Shown: piece by piece, positions 9,112-18,860 of the stretch
Numbering within the stretch: position 1 is the first letter of the stretch
Layout of the letters: each line of letters begins with the position of its first letter
Assembly (NCBI GenBank): GCA_965153455.1
Contig: OZ234496.1
Location: 9,323,863 to 9,387,862, forward strand
Length of the DNA: 64,000 nucleotides
Origin: Sphagnum compactum
Taxonomy: Eukaryota; Bryophyta; Sphagnopsida; Sphagnales
Direction: 5' to 3'
Position numbers and translations under genes: made by a program
The notes under the pieces: model-generated
Database searches by the model: none
Told to the model about the DNA's origin: nothing
Seen by the model: the letters and a program-made list of their open reading frames with translations, nothing else

Positions 9112-9202
9112 ATGCAGGGGTGTTGGTGGCTGCTGGTGTTGCCGGTGTTGTGGTTGTGGCTCCTGTCTTGCTGCTCGACTTCGGTGACAGCCAATTCTGA
9201 AG
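9112..9202 (+). pseudogene. Signal-peptide exon of a SERK-type LRR receptor kinase
   Basis: ATG at 9112 opens a 30-codon frame with a strongly hydrophobic leader rich in W and L (MQGCWWLLVLPVLWLWLLS), then a small-residue region and ANSE. A consensus donor, G|GTATGT, follows at 9202/9203. In SERK/BAK1-type genes the first exon is exactly a signal peptide ending AN(S/A)EG at a phase-1 donor, followed by DALxxL. No downstream LRR exon is present before the Helitron end at 9485. It is therefore an isolated first exon. A secreted LRR protein gene of related type is an alternative parent. Confidence 0.6.
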
Positions 9203-9484
9203 GTATGTCAGCCTTGCCCGATCCCCACCCCCTTTCTCTCCCCTTCCCCTTCGCCTTTCCCTCTCCTCCTCAGTAGCTGTTTGACCTAAGCTCACCCCAG
9301 TTCTACAGCAGAAACCGATGGCTTTCTTCCCGATGACTTCATGAGTTCATGAGGACATGTTGGCAGAAGTCTGTATAGCAGTGCTGTTGGTCAGTAGAGA
9401 TGTCAAACTGGATGTGAACGGATCCATTGAGGCAGCTAGGACAGGCAGTTGTTTCATCAGGATAACTTCCCCTGGAAAATCTAG

Positions 9485-9590
9485 TCTACTTATATAATAT
9501 CCTTGGTTTTGTCCGCTTGCGGTGGTCGTCCTTTCCATCCATCCGTCTCGTCATCCGTCGTCATCCGTCCCATCATCCGTCCCGATGACG
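9485..9590 (+). mobile_element. Helitron-like left end upstream of HAD exon
   Basis: The sequence TCTACTTATATAATATCC begins at 9485 directly after CTAG (9481-9484), and the CATCC/CCGTC minisatellite follows to about 9585. The preceding CTAG could be the 3' end of another Helitron, but the usual GTGTCCGAAGGTCAC stem is not present before it. The 3' end is not found, so it is unclear whether the HAD exon at 9920 is carried inside this element. Confidence 0.6.
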
Positions 9591-9919
9591 GCCACCGGTG
9601 CTACTCGCTAAGGTTATCGCTTGCCTCCAAAGAGACATAGCTGGGGCTACTGTGTCCACATTAGAACGTGTGGTTCTGCCCTGTTGCTTTACCCGCTCTT
9701 GCGCCTCTTCTTCTTCTTCTGGTGGTGAATTGTGTGTCAATGGGTGCACTGCATGTGTCATGTAGAAGGAAGGGAATGGGAGAAAGAAACAAGAGAGAAA
9801 GCCATGGAGTGCAGAGAAAGTGGTGGTAGTAGTAGTAGTAGTATTAAACAGAAGCACCAGGGATGTTGTTGTGCGGGACAGTTTTGAGAACACTGGTGCA
9901 GTCGTCACCGTCTTCAGCT

Positions 9920-10108
9920 ATGGCCAGCAGTAGCGGCAGCATAGCAGCAACAGCCGTAGCCGCAGCAGGAGGAGCAGCAATAGTAGCGGTCTCCCAACAG
10001 CATCAGCAGCAGCAGCAACGCACGCTACGAGGAGTAGTGTTCGACATGGATGGGACTCTGACGGTGCCTATCATTGATTTCGCCTCCATGTATAGCAGGG
10101 TGTTAGGA
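9920..10108 (+). pseudogene. First exon of a HAD-superfamily hydrolase
   Basis: The frame from the ATG at 9920 encodes an Ser/Ala-rich leader (possibly a plastid transit peptide), a QHQQQQQ tract, then RTLRGVVFDMDGTLTVPIID followed by FASMYSRVLG. DMDGT is HAD motif I with the nucleophilic aspartate. The sequence strongly resembles the start of a plant HAD-like hydrolase of the Arabidopsis At2g33255 type. After VLG the homology ends and the frame stops at 10148-10150. Motifs II-IV are absent, so it cannot be an active phosphatase. Bases 9883-9982 are duplicated at the left end of the window. Confidence 0.7.
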
Positions 10109-10146
10109 CCAACCCTGCTTCCTCCAGTGGCTACTTCCTGGACGCT

Positions 10147-11064
10147 TTGACGCGGCCGACTAGCTGCTGCACACCGTCCGGTGCTTCTTCTTCTTCCCTG
10201 CATGTGCGCTCCAAATCCAGTAGTAGTAGCTCCTCCTCTTCGCAAGCTTCTTACGAGTCTGTGGAGCAGGAGTTCGATCAGGAGGAGGAGGAGGAGGAGG
10301 AGGGGGAGCATGCAGCAACAACAAGAAGTCCCACCAGCTACAGCAGCAGCAGCCGCCGCCATCATCGTCTTCCCCCTCCTCTGGATTCCCGTTGTTGTGA
10401 TCACAACAGTTTCGGAGGCGGCTCTAGCGCTGCTGCTGCTGCTTCCGCAGGTATGAAAGCTCTCATCATCAAGCTCTGCAGAAATGGAAACTGCTTCAAC
10501 AGCTGCAGCTCCTCCGAGGAAGCCCGGGCTCGTTCCACTCTTCTGGCAACCTACTTCCACAACTACACGGAGCTCAACCAGAACTCCACCCTGAGCAGCG
10601 AGCTTGACGAGCATAAAAGAAGCAGCAGGAGCAGTGCTGCTGTAGCTGCTGCTACTGCTACTACAGCAGTAGCATCGCCAATTCCTTTAACCAGGCTACC
10701 ATACACCATGCCTTCAGTTGCAGAGCTAGAGCTTGCAGCCAGGCAATCGCAGCACAAACCTCCTCCTCCTCCAAACCCAGATTTTGCTGCAAGACTGGGG
10801 GGTGCAACAACCATCACAAAACTCATTCCTCCACTGCAAACAGCAGCAAAGACCTGCAATCCTGCTGCTGCCACCATGATGTCTGCTCAATGTGAGAAGA
10901 CTTTGCAATTAGAACAACTCAGTACGTGGAAGCGCCTGGAGGGAAGCGCCTGGAGGGAAGTGGTGGGATTGGAGTTCAAAGAAGTGTGGGTTAGTCTTCC
11001 AGATGATCAACTGCCTTCCAAGGAGTGCAGCACAAAGTCGTTTTCAAATACTAGGAAGCTATAG
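10147..11064 (+). CDS. Ser/Ala-rich low-complexity ORF of unknown function
   Basis: A 305-codon frame is open from the ATG at 10147. It has Ser runs, an acidic EEEEEEE run, an Ala-rich stretch and a Pro run (KPPPPPNPDF). The later part (LCRNGNCFNSCSSSEEARAR; MPSVAELELAARQSQHK; GLEFKEVWVSLPDDQ) has less biased, protein-like composition. I do not recognise a family. Trinucleotide repeats also open the antisense frame. The ATG overlaps the stop codon of the HAD frame, so it may be an exon of a chimeric transcript or simply another captured piece. Function is not assigned. Confidence 0.3.
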   Translation: MTRPTSCCTPSGASSSSLHVRSKSSSSSSSSSQASYESVEQEFDQEEEEEEEGEHAATTRSPTSYSSSSRRHHRLPPPLDSRCCDHNSFGGGSSAAAAASAGMKALIIKLCRNGNCFNSCSSSEEARARSTLLATYFHNYTELNQNSTLSSELDEHKRSSRSSAAVAAATATTAVASPIPLTRLPYTMPSVAELELAARQSQHKPPPPPNPDFAARLGGATTITKLIPPLQTAAKTCNPAAATMMSAQCEKTLQLEQLSTWKRLEGSAWREVVGLEFKEVWVSLPDDQLPSKECSTKSFSNTRKL

Positions 11065-11790
11065 CAATGTATTGCATATGTGAGTCGAAGAGAGACGAGA
11101 CGAGCCTTCACATGAAATACGAATGCCGCAAAGGAAGGATGGAGAAGATGGTTCAAGCTCCAAACCCTAGACCCTGGCTCTTCTTCTTATTACTCTGGCT
11201 CATCCAGCATCTACAACATCCCAGAAATCCAGGCTCACCCTTGATATTCAGATTACAGTAGTAGTAGCTATGGCAGAGAAGCCTCGCGAATGGGCTTGAC
11301 AACCCATCAGTCCTGAAAAGGAAAATGTCATCAGCTTCGATTGTAGAGAAGTCCACGAAAAACTGCGAGAAAACTGCGTCGTGGGCACGCACTGGGGCCA
11401 AAGAGCTTGATCATGGTGCGGTTACTACAGAGTGTTCGTAAATGAGCTTCTCTCTTTATCTCTCATTCTCTCCAACTTTCTGTGTGTGTCTCTCTTTCTG
11501 CTCACCTCATGGGGAATATATTTAGGGTTTCACAGCACAGTTCCTGCTAGAGAATAGATTTAGGGTTTCAAGAATCAATTCATTGTGAGTTCAGAAACTA
11601 ATCTGATTAGTATAAGAAGCTTTCTTATCGAAGAGATTGTTAGTTTTTGTTTTGGAAGAAAACAAGGCCAACCCCATTTTGAATCTCACAGAATCCAAAT
11701 CATCTGGAAAAACAAAAAGGGAGATTGATTGCATGACCTTCTTCTGTTTGGCCCCTCTCTATTTCATGCGGGGACTGACCATAGCTGTTT
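11065..11790. other. Gap with short microsatellites only
   Basis: Nothing gene-like is recognised. There is a CTCTCT-rich patch around 11440-11500 and two near-repeats of TTTAGGGTTTCA (around 11521 and 11560). Confidence 0.4.
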
Positions 11791-11791
11791 G

Positions 11792-11871
11792 AACTTGAAG
11801 TGATTTAGTACTCTCTCTCTCTCTCTACTGGGCATCTGAGAGAGAGAGAGAGTACTAAATCACTTCAAGTT
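11792..11871 (+). repeat. Perfect 33-bp inverted repeat with 14-nt loop
   Basis: The arm AACTTGAAGTGATTTAGTAC plus a CT run (11792-11824) is matched exactly in reverse complement at 11839-11871. The loop is CTACTGGGCATCTG. The transcript would fold into an uninterrupted 33-bp hairpin. It is too short for a typical plant MITE and lacks the mismatches of a conserved miRNA precursor. Confidence 0.9.
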
Positions 11872-11993
11872 ACAGGTTAAGAAGAGGATGATTCAAATCG
11901 AAGAAAAAAAAAGTTCAAGAATCACATCCAATGTAATTACTTTCTATTTGTTCACCATTTCACTTCGCACTTCATTTGCTATGTTTATCTATA

Positions 11994-12496
11994 TCTTATA
12001 TATAAAAGCAAACGTGGTGTCTGTCTGTCTGTCCGTGGTGACAAATTGTCGAGGTCCTGAAACTCAGATCCCGTCTGTCCGTCTATCAAGGTCCTGAAAC
12101 CCAGATCCCGTTTGTCCGTCTATCTGTCCGTCTTAAACCCCTAAACCACATCCCCAAGAAGAAGAAGAAAAACAAGATGAGGTCCTGAAACGAGCGAGGT
12201 CCTCAAAACCTTCGAGGACCTGAACCGAGGTGGCCAAAATCCTCGGTAAAGGACCTGAATCGAAATTCTCAATACCCGGTCCAGACTTCGAGACGGACCT
12301 GAAACTAGGTTCCCAAAAAGAAAACCCGTCATTGGGGACCTGAAACGAAGTCCTCAGAGAGAAAACCCGTCGTTAGGGTCCTGAAACGAGGTCCTTAGAG
12401 AGGCCAAAAAAAACAACGGCCAGGGCAACCGCTGCGGAGGGCCGGGCGAGGTGCCACGGGTGGCTAGAGTGGCGTAGCCACGGGTCACAACACTCG
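11994..12496 (+). mobile_element. Helitron-like left end, GTCTGTC type
   Basis: At A|TCTTATATATAAAAGC (11994) the sequence begins with TC after A as Helitrons do, then GTGGTGTCTGTCTGTCTGTC. The body has many copies of GAGGTCCTGAAAC and AAAACCCGTC. No CTAG 3' end is present before the second element inserts or joins at 12497. A GC-rich hairpin-prone end (GCCACGGGTGGC...GCCACGGGTC) lies at 12454-12487. Confidence 0.55.
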
Positions 12497-14140
12497 TCTA
12501 CTTATATAATATCCTTGGGTGGTTGTCCTTGCCATCCATCCGTCCCGTCATCCGTCCCGTCATCCATCCATCCAAGTTCCTCATCTCGGAAGAAGAAGAT
12601 GATGGAAGAGGAGGAGGAGGACGACGAATGGCGACAGCAGCAGCTTATCCAAATGTTTATGTGATTCAATCCTGTAGTTTATGAAAAACTCATGTAGTCT
12701 TGCAATTTGCCAAAAGCTACAAACTAATTTTAAAAAACAAAAAATTGTTGAAAAAAAAAAGAGAAACAAGAGAAGAAATCTTTTTAAAACAACACAAGAA
12801 ATTTCAAATTAAAAAAGAAAAAAACAAGTTGTTAACAAATAAATAAAATGAAACAAAGTTGTAACAGAAAGGAAAAAAACAAAACAAAAATTATTTTTTT
12901 AAGGGAAAAAGCTAGAAAAAATAAATAGAAAACACTTTAACAATTAGAAACTTTTTTAAAACACTTAAAAATAGAAAAAAAATGAAAACATATAAAATAA
13001 ATATATTTAAACATGAAACAAAAAAGGAAAATACAGTAAAATAATCTTAAAAGAAAATTTAAAAATAGATGACAAAAAATAAAAAACAAAATAGACAGCA
13101 AAAGAAAGAGAAAAAAAACCATACTTGAAAAAAAAAAAAGAGGTTTGTCTTCTTTTTCCAAACTTCAAACATGTGTCTAATCAAACAAAAATACAAAAGT
13201 TTTTAAAAATTATTTTCATTACAAAACATATTAGAAAAACTAGAATCTTTTTGAAAAAAAAAATAGAAAATAAATAAATAAATAAATAAATGCATAATTT
13301 TTTTTAAAAATGAAGATAGACAAAATAAGAATAGAAAAAATTAAAGCATGAAACAAACATAAACAAAAAAAAGTAAAAACGCAAAAACTATAAAAAAGGA
13401 ATGGAAACAAATGAAACAAGGAAAGAGAAATACAGTAAAATAATTTTAAAAGAAAAAAATTTACAAAAATGAAGAAACCAAATCAAGAGTAAAAAATAAG
13501 AAAAAACAAAACTTATAATAATGAAGAAAAACCCTGCTTGAAAAAGAATGAGGTGTATGTTCTTTCTCCAAACTTCAAACTTGCATCCAAATAAACAAAA
13601 ATATAAAAGTGAAAAAAAACACTTTATTTTTATTATACAAAATAATAATAAAAACAGAAAACACATAAAAAAAATTAAAAAAAAAAAAGTTTCTAGAGAA
13701 AACTAAAACATGAACCAAGTTTAAAGAAACCGGGGGAGTTCACAGTGCCCGAAGGTCACTGTCCGTCCGGTCGTCCTCCTTGGGTTGTATGTTGGGGGGG
13801 CTTTAGTGGGTATGTGTAATTTGGGGGAGGGATGATATATCATAGGCTGTGATTGGGTTCAGCAAGTAACTATTGAATAATCAATATATTTATTTTTAAG
13901 GATTTAGTTTTCAAACATGTTCATGAGTTTATTTTTTTATTTTTTTATATTGCAAGTATGACAAGGTTTGTTGAAATTTTCAGAAAATTAGTTGAACTTA
14001 GACTTGCAAATTACACCTTTTTTCAAAAATAAACATTTTGAATTATGTTGTTTTGTTATGTATAGAGTTCGTAATATTGTTAATAGAAGAGAAAGTGATG
14101 TCATATGTCACAGTGTCCGAAGGTCACAGGTACCCACTAG
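12497..14140 (+). mobile_element. Compound Helitron-like element, copy B
   Basis: The left end is TCTACTTATATAATATCC at 12497. The A-rich body up to 13757 aligns with 4730-5748, including the two CCAAACTTCAAAC internal repeats, and ends with a subterminal stem CAGTGCCCGAAGGTCACTG at 13742-13760. A second element's left segment (GTCCGGTCGTCCTCCTTGGG) is fused directly to it and runs to 14140. That second part ends GTGTCCGAAGGTCAC (14113-14127), 13 bases, then CTAG followed by T. The same two-part order occurs on the minus strand at 24837-25813. There is no coding capacity. Confidence 0.75.
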
Positions 14141-15139
14141 TATATATATATTGGAACAGATTTGGCAACAAACTGCCAAATAATTAATTAAATTTCAAAT
14201 CTTAACTTGGGCAGTTATTTTTTAATTCTGAAATTTTCGGGAGGTAATGTTACACAAAAATAATAAACATGACTTTCCTGTCTTTGTGGGACAGTCTAAG
14301 TGTGTCTAGACTGTCACATTCTTAAAATTTAAGGATTGGCAGGTATGAAGTTAAAACCTGACATTTGAATACTTCAGAATTTAATTTTATAATAATTATT
14401 AAAATCTCGTTACAAGTAATAAATAACATTTCAAAAATTCGACAAAATAAAAATAATTTAATTTATGCCCAAACCGTTGGTGTACTACTGTATTATGATA
14501 TGCAGTTTTTGAAGATAGAATTGATTGAAGATAGAAGCAAAGTGAAAGGACTTCTTGATTTGCTACCAGACTTGAAAACATGCTGATCACTCTATCCAAT
14601 TGCATGTCACTTTTTGGATATTTTCCTCCGACAGTGGATATTTTCCATCAGATTGTCATGGTCCATGGGTCCCTGTCACCTGAGCACAACACAAGTAATT
14701 AGAAAACTCGATACATAGGTGATTGAGGAAGGTAGGTAGGGTTTCCATTGCCAAACAAAAAACAAAAAAAACAAAGTTGGATAGATCTTCATCAGCTTCA
14801 TCATATCATTTGCTTACCTACTTGAACCATGTATAGAAAAATCTGGCTATTTTTTCTTTAATGTTCGTCAAATTATGGCTTGTGAAAATCTCAAAAAACA
14901 CTTGATTTTAGCACTTTTAGTTTTAAATACAGCTTTCTGGCTATATATATAGACAGCGGAAAAAAAAAAGCCTGGTCCCTGTGCTTTGTCCGCCCTTTGC
15001 ATTGTGAGATAGCTAGGACAGTGCATAAAACACTCAGAAGCTCATGGGGTGAAGAAGAGTAGGCGGGGTGCGATGGTGCAGAGTCCAGCTTAAGAACGCC
15101 TGTGGCTCGATGCATGCCGATGGGCCGGGGGGGTGAGGG
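14141..15139. other. Gap, nothing recognised
   Basis: AT-rich intergenic DNA. Short open frames on both strands lack recognisable domains. No RNA gene or repeat stands out. Confidence 0.4.
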
Positions 15140-15991
15140 GGTTTACACCAGTGTCGTGCGTGTAAGTGTCAATAGCCATATATACAACGTGTAAATCCAC
15201 TGTAAGTGTACATCATTTACACTTACACATCCAAATTTTTTACACTTACGGTTATCCTGTTGGAGTGTATATATATATATATATATATTTTTTTTTTAAC
15301 ACTTACACAAGGCGAGTGTAAATATTTGTTACATACACTTGCACGGCCCGTGTAAATGTTTTAAGATGTGTAAGTGTAAACACTAAAACTATTTGTAAAG
15401 TCACCTTGTCTTTGGGCCTCCTTTCACCCCAAATCCTTCTTTCAGGGGTATCCATAAATTAAGGAAATTTTATTAGATCTGGGAATGAAATGCTGAAAAT
15501 CAGCATTTAATGTACAAGGTTCAAGACTAATTATAGTAGGTTTACAAGTAGGAGCAGTAATGGAGGCGCTAAGAAAAAGGAAAGACACGGTCAAACTCAG
15601 TTCACCACAAAGACTGAGGTCCCCCCACTGTTGAATGCTGATGTTCTTTATTTTTTTGAATCTCCTCAAGTAAAAATCACATTTTTAATGTTGTTCTATA
15701 TTTACATTGTTTTACAGAGCCATGTGAAATCATGTAAATATATATATATATATATATTTGCAATTACAATGTTTTATTGGACTGTGTAAAATTATATTAA
15801 AATATATATATTTTTACGTTTATACTTACACTGTTTTACACGACATAAAACAATTTTACAAGGTTTTACACTTTACACTTAAATAAATTTTATACACTTG
15901 CACGGAGTGTAAATAAATTCCATTATTGGATTTACACTTACACAGAGTGTTAAGTCCCAAACCATTTACACGCGCAACACTGGTTTACACC
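15140..15991. mobile_element. TIR element built from TTACAC/GTGTAA motifs
   Basis: The ends are imperfect 30-bp inverted repeats (24 of 30 matching): left 15140-15169 with ACCAGTGTCGTGCGTGTAAG, right 15962-15991 with CATTTACACGCGCAACACTG. The interior is studded on both sides with TTTACACTTACAC or its complement, and includes TA runs at about 15270-15288 and 15740-15758. A different segment (about 15440-15660) in the middle has similarity to 62085-62180. No transposase is present. The family is unknown to me; no clear target duplication is seen. Confidence 0.6.
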
Positions 15992-16618
15992 AAGAAGAAG
16001 TTACAGGGAGTGTGGTAGGGGCTCTCGAGACGAAAATCGCTGTTTCGTTTCTTCAGACTCACTTCTTTCTGTCATCTACCATCTTATTCATGTGTCTGCA
16101 GCAAAAAAAATTCTAGTCTCTGATGGATTGGACAGCTTTGTGGAACGTGTTTGCTTTCGAGTCCCATTTTTTTCTAGAGGCGGGCAAGCTCAAAATGGGT
16201 TCCAGTCGTTTTCTCTTCCTCCAAATCGGGAGCACTGATTCATCTTGTGTCGTTCTTGCTGATTAAGGCCACAAGTCTCCCGTAGTCTGCGCCGTAGCAG
16301 GAGTGCTCTCAGGTGAGGAGCAAGCGTGTGAGAGATGTAGAGAGAAAGGGGCTTTAAGGGAGGAGCTTGGGAAAGAGTTCAGTGATAGAGGGTTATTGGG
16401 TAGTGGAAGAGGGAGTCAGGGGATTGTTCTAAACAAGCTGTAGGGGAAAGCATGTAGTGTACACTTGTTGCAGACCAGTGGTAATTTACTCAGAACACAT
16501 ACAAGAGATCTCGTCCGAGATCAGCGCACTTGAACAAGTCATAGTCTTGCGAACGATTATGATCTTTTGTCTAGTGTAACTATTTGCAAGGCTAAACACT
16601 TACTTGTGACCGGAGAAG
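15992..16618 (+). promoter_or_regulatory. Upstream region of the AP2/ERF gene
   Basis: About 630 bp separate the TIR element from the AP2/ERF start codon. The region is less AT-rich than its surroundings, lacks long open frames, and probably holds the promoter and 5' leader. No confident TATA box was identified. The TIR element therefore sits immediately 5' of the presumptive promoter. Confidence 0.35.
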
Positions 16619-17578
16619 ATGCCAGACCATCTGCATCGCTGCAAGCAGTTCCCATGTCCCATATGCGATCCCGCCAAGCCTGCCAAACCTGCCAAAGGGA
16701 TTTGGCCAGGTTATAGTTACAGAAAGGATCAAATGTTGTATGTCGCGGAGATTCGCCCTCCAGAATGGCACGGCAAGCAGAAGATCGGACTAGGTTCCTA
16801 CAGAACGCAAATAGCTGCGGCGATGGCCTTCGATGTCGGAATTCACTACACGAACAAGAACGCGCGTTTCAACATCTTGTCTCGTGCTCCTCGTGTGCCG
16901 CCATTGACCTCCGGACTGTCTTTCGGGGACGGCAACGACATAAAGGCTATCAGGGAATTCGTGCAAAAGCAGACCAAGGAATTTGTGGAAAAGAACGTGC
17001 GTCTCGTGCCGCGCTTGCCCTCTGGACTATCTTTCCAAAACAGCAATGATGCAGAGAACATCAGGAGATTTGTGCGACGGGAGGCCAGGAAATTTGTGGA
17101 CGTGGATGAGCATCATGTGGAGACAGCACCACCCCCGACTTCCGGACCTGTGGAGGCGGCAGATCTAGGGTTTCAAGGAACTGAAGCATTCAGGGCAGCA
17201 GGTCCATCATCATCATCATCTGAAGATCTTGCATTGAGTCCCTATATGGCTAGGGTTGCTAAGGACAAATTACTGGACAACCAAGCCGACCGATACTTTT
17301 GGGAATTGCTTCTGATGCCAGCACCCCTGAATCCTGTGGAGGTCAAAAATCAAGGGTCTCAAGATGTCAAATTGGCACTACCAGCTGCTTTACTGCCAGA
17401 GAAACTGCCACCATCTTCCAATGATCAGTTGGTGAACTCATTTCCAGATCCCAGCACTTTTCCTCTCTGGGATAAGCTCCCCAATGAAGGTCAGAGTTGT
17501 TTTGCATGCATTTGTAAACTCTCTCTATATATATATATATCATCAGCACGCCAATTGCTGACCACCACAGGATTTTGA
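16619..17578 (+). CDS. AP2/ERF-domain transcription factor
   Basis: The predicted protein has 319 residues. An AP2/ERF DNA-binding domain lies at about residues 28-87: YVAEIR, the WHGKQKIGLGSY strand, the AAAMAFD helix and ARFNI are the family signatures. The usual YRGVRxRPWGK start is altered to PGYSYRKDQML. The N-terminus has a Cys/His cluster, H-x-H-x-C-x4-C-x2-C (residues 4-16). After the domain a unit PPLTSGLSF..DIKAIREFV..KEFV repeats (about 94-124 and 131-160). A Ser run at about 197-201 and an acidic, Pro-rich C-terminus follow. The last ~30 codons run into a TA microsatellite and could be intronic. The start follows stop-rich sequence. Confidence 0.75.
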   Translation: MPDHLHRCKQFPCPICDPAKPAKPAKGIWPGYSYRKDQMLYVAEIRPPEWHGKQKIGLGSYRTQIAAAMAFDVGIHYTNKNARFNILSRAPRVPPLTSGLSFGDGNDIKAIREFVQKQTKEFVEKNVRLVPRLPSGLSFQNSNDAENIRRFVRREARKFVDVDEHHVETAPPPTSGPVEAADLGFQGTEAFRAAGPSSSSSEDLALSPYMARVAKDKLLDNQADRYFWELLLMPAPLNPVEVKNQGSQDVKLALPAALLPEKLPPSSNDQLVNSFPDPSTFPLWDKLPNEGQSCFACICKLSLYIYISSARQLLTTTGF

Positions 17579-17640
17579 AGGTTTGTTGGTGGGTTGGAAT
17601 GCACATATGAACTTAGGATCAGGGCTTATTACCCACTTAT

Positions 17641-17991
17641 GACTTTGGAGGTTCTATGCCCACTTTTGACTTTACATAGCTTCTAGTTGTTCTTTGTTTG
17701 TTCCTTGCTGTCCTTTCCTTTAAAGTTCTGCTCTTCCTTTTCTGTTGGTCTGTTTTTTGTCTTGTCCTTGTGTTGTGGTCTGTTGCTAGCCAGTAGTATG
17801 GCGAAGTCTTCCCTTTGCTCTGGATTTGCAGCAGGAACTGTGTTTGCAGGTTGGTGTTTTTTTCTGTTTTTTGTTTGCTTTTGTCTTTCCTTGTTTGGAG
17901 CTTTCTGTGGCTTCTTGATGAAGTGTTAACCTTGCTGTGGGTTTTTTCTTCATCGTGAGAATAGAGATTTCTCTATTCTTATGAAAGATAC
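17641..17991 (+). mobile_element. 351-bp insertion with 15-bp target duplication
   Basis: The segment is flanked by TTATTACCCACTTAT (17626-17640) and TTATTACCCACTCAT (17992-18006). The paralogous region at 46940-46970 lacks it and has one copy of the flank (TTTATCGCCCGCTTAT). The insertion is T-rich and ends with a hairpin GAATAGAG-ATTT-CTCTATTC (17959-17978). Target duplications of this length suit non-LTR retroelements (SINE or truncated LINE). No RNA polymerase III boxes or poly(A) tail are evident. Confidence 0.7.
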
Positions 17992-18054
17992 TTATTACCC
18001 ACTCATATCATGCAGATTGTCAGAAGTGTATGAGAGCATGGTTTCTGAATTGCT

Positions 18055-18860
18055 GCTATAGGTGAAGCTAAGAATGCAGATTTCATGTAATGGTTTGCCC
18101 TGAATTTTTTGTTGGATCACTATATGCTTATCTACACTAGCCATTGGGAGCTTGATGAAGTCAGTGTGTAGCTGTCATGGCAGTTCATCACTGCTGTTTG
18201 TGATGAAGGTGATGATGGTCTGACACGTTGTGAGCAACTCTCATAAGGTTATGGTGGCACTCATTGTCATGTTTCTTTTCAAATTGCTGTTGTGGAGATT
18301 GTTCTACAATTTCATGGCTATATGTTCCAGTTGTTTTAGCAGATCTTCTGCATCCAAGTAGTCACCTGTAGTGTGGCTTAAGGATATGAACTCAGGGTGC
18401 AGAGCCCAACTACGACCTTCCATGTAGGCCTCTCAATGCCTTTGGCTTAGATGCTTGCTTCCTTGTATAAGGACAAGCTAGAATGAAATGAAGCTTACCC
18501 ATGCAAGCTTGTTGGAGCTTGACTGAGGATACTATTGATTTTTTTATGTCTCTTGCATGCTGGCTAATATCATGCCTGAGTCTTCCTGTTGGTTCCAAAA
18601 ATGAGACGGAAACTCTGGATGCAGGTTTTGTATAACAGTTTGCCCAAAAACATGGTGGATCATTATATACTTATCTACACCAACCATGGGGAGCTGATGA
18701 AGTCATTCGTAGTCATGGCAGCTCATCACTGCTATTTGTGATGAAGGTGATGGTCTGACGCCATGTGAGCAACTCTCATAAGGTTATGACTGCACTTATT
18801 GTCATGTTTCCTTCAAATTGTTGTTGTTGAGATTTCTCTGTAATTTCATGGATTTGCAAT
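18055..18860 (+). repeat. ~550-bp direct repeat downstream of AP2 gene
   Basis: The stretch at about 18060-18320 (GATGCAGATT..., GTCATGGCAG, GATGAAGGTGATG, GAGCAACTCTCATAAGGTTA, CAATTTCATGG) is repeated at about 18600-18860. The same doubled arrangement is found at 46990-47290 and 47545-47760. The duplication therefore predates the larger duplication of the whole block. Confidence 0.8.

Noticed and set aside
9481-9484. CTAG before the 9485 Helitron as the 3' end of another Helitron
   Set aside because: The subterminal GTGTCCGAAGGTCAC stem seen at other right ends is missing, so the four bases could be chance.
10003-10614. 203-codon minus-strand frame
   Set aside because: It is antisense to the HAD exon and trinucleotide repeats, and consists of poly-Ala, poly-Leu and poly-Ser runs.
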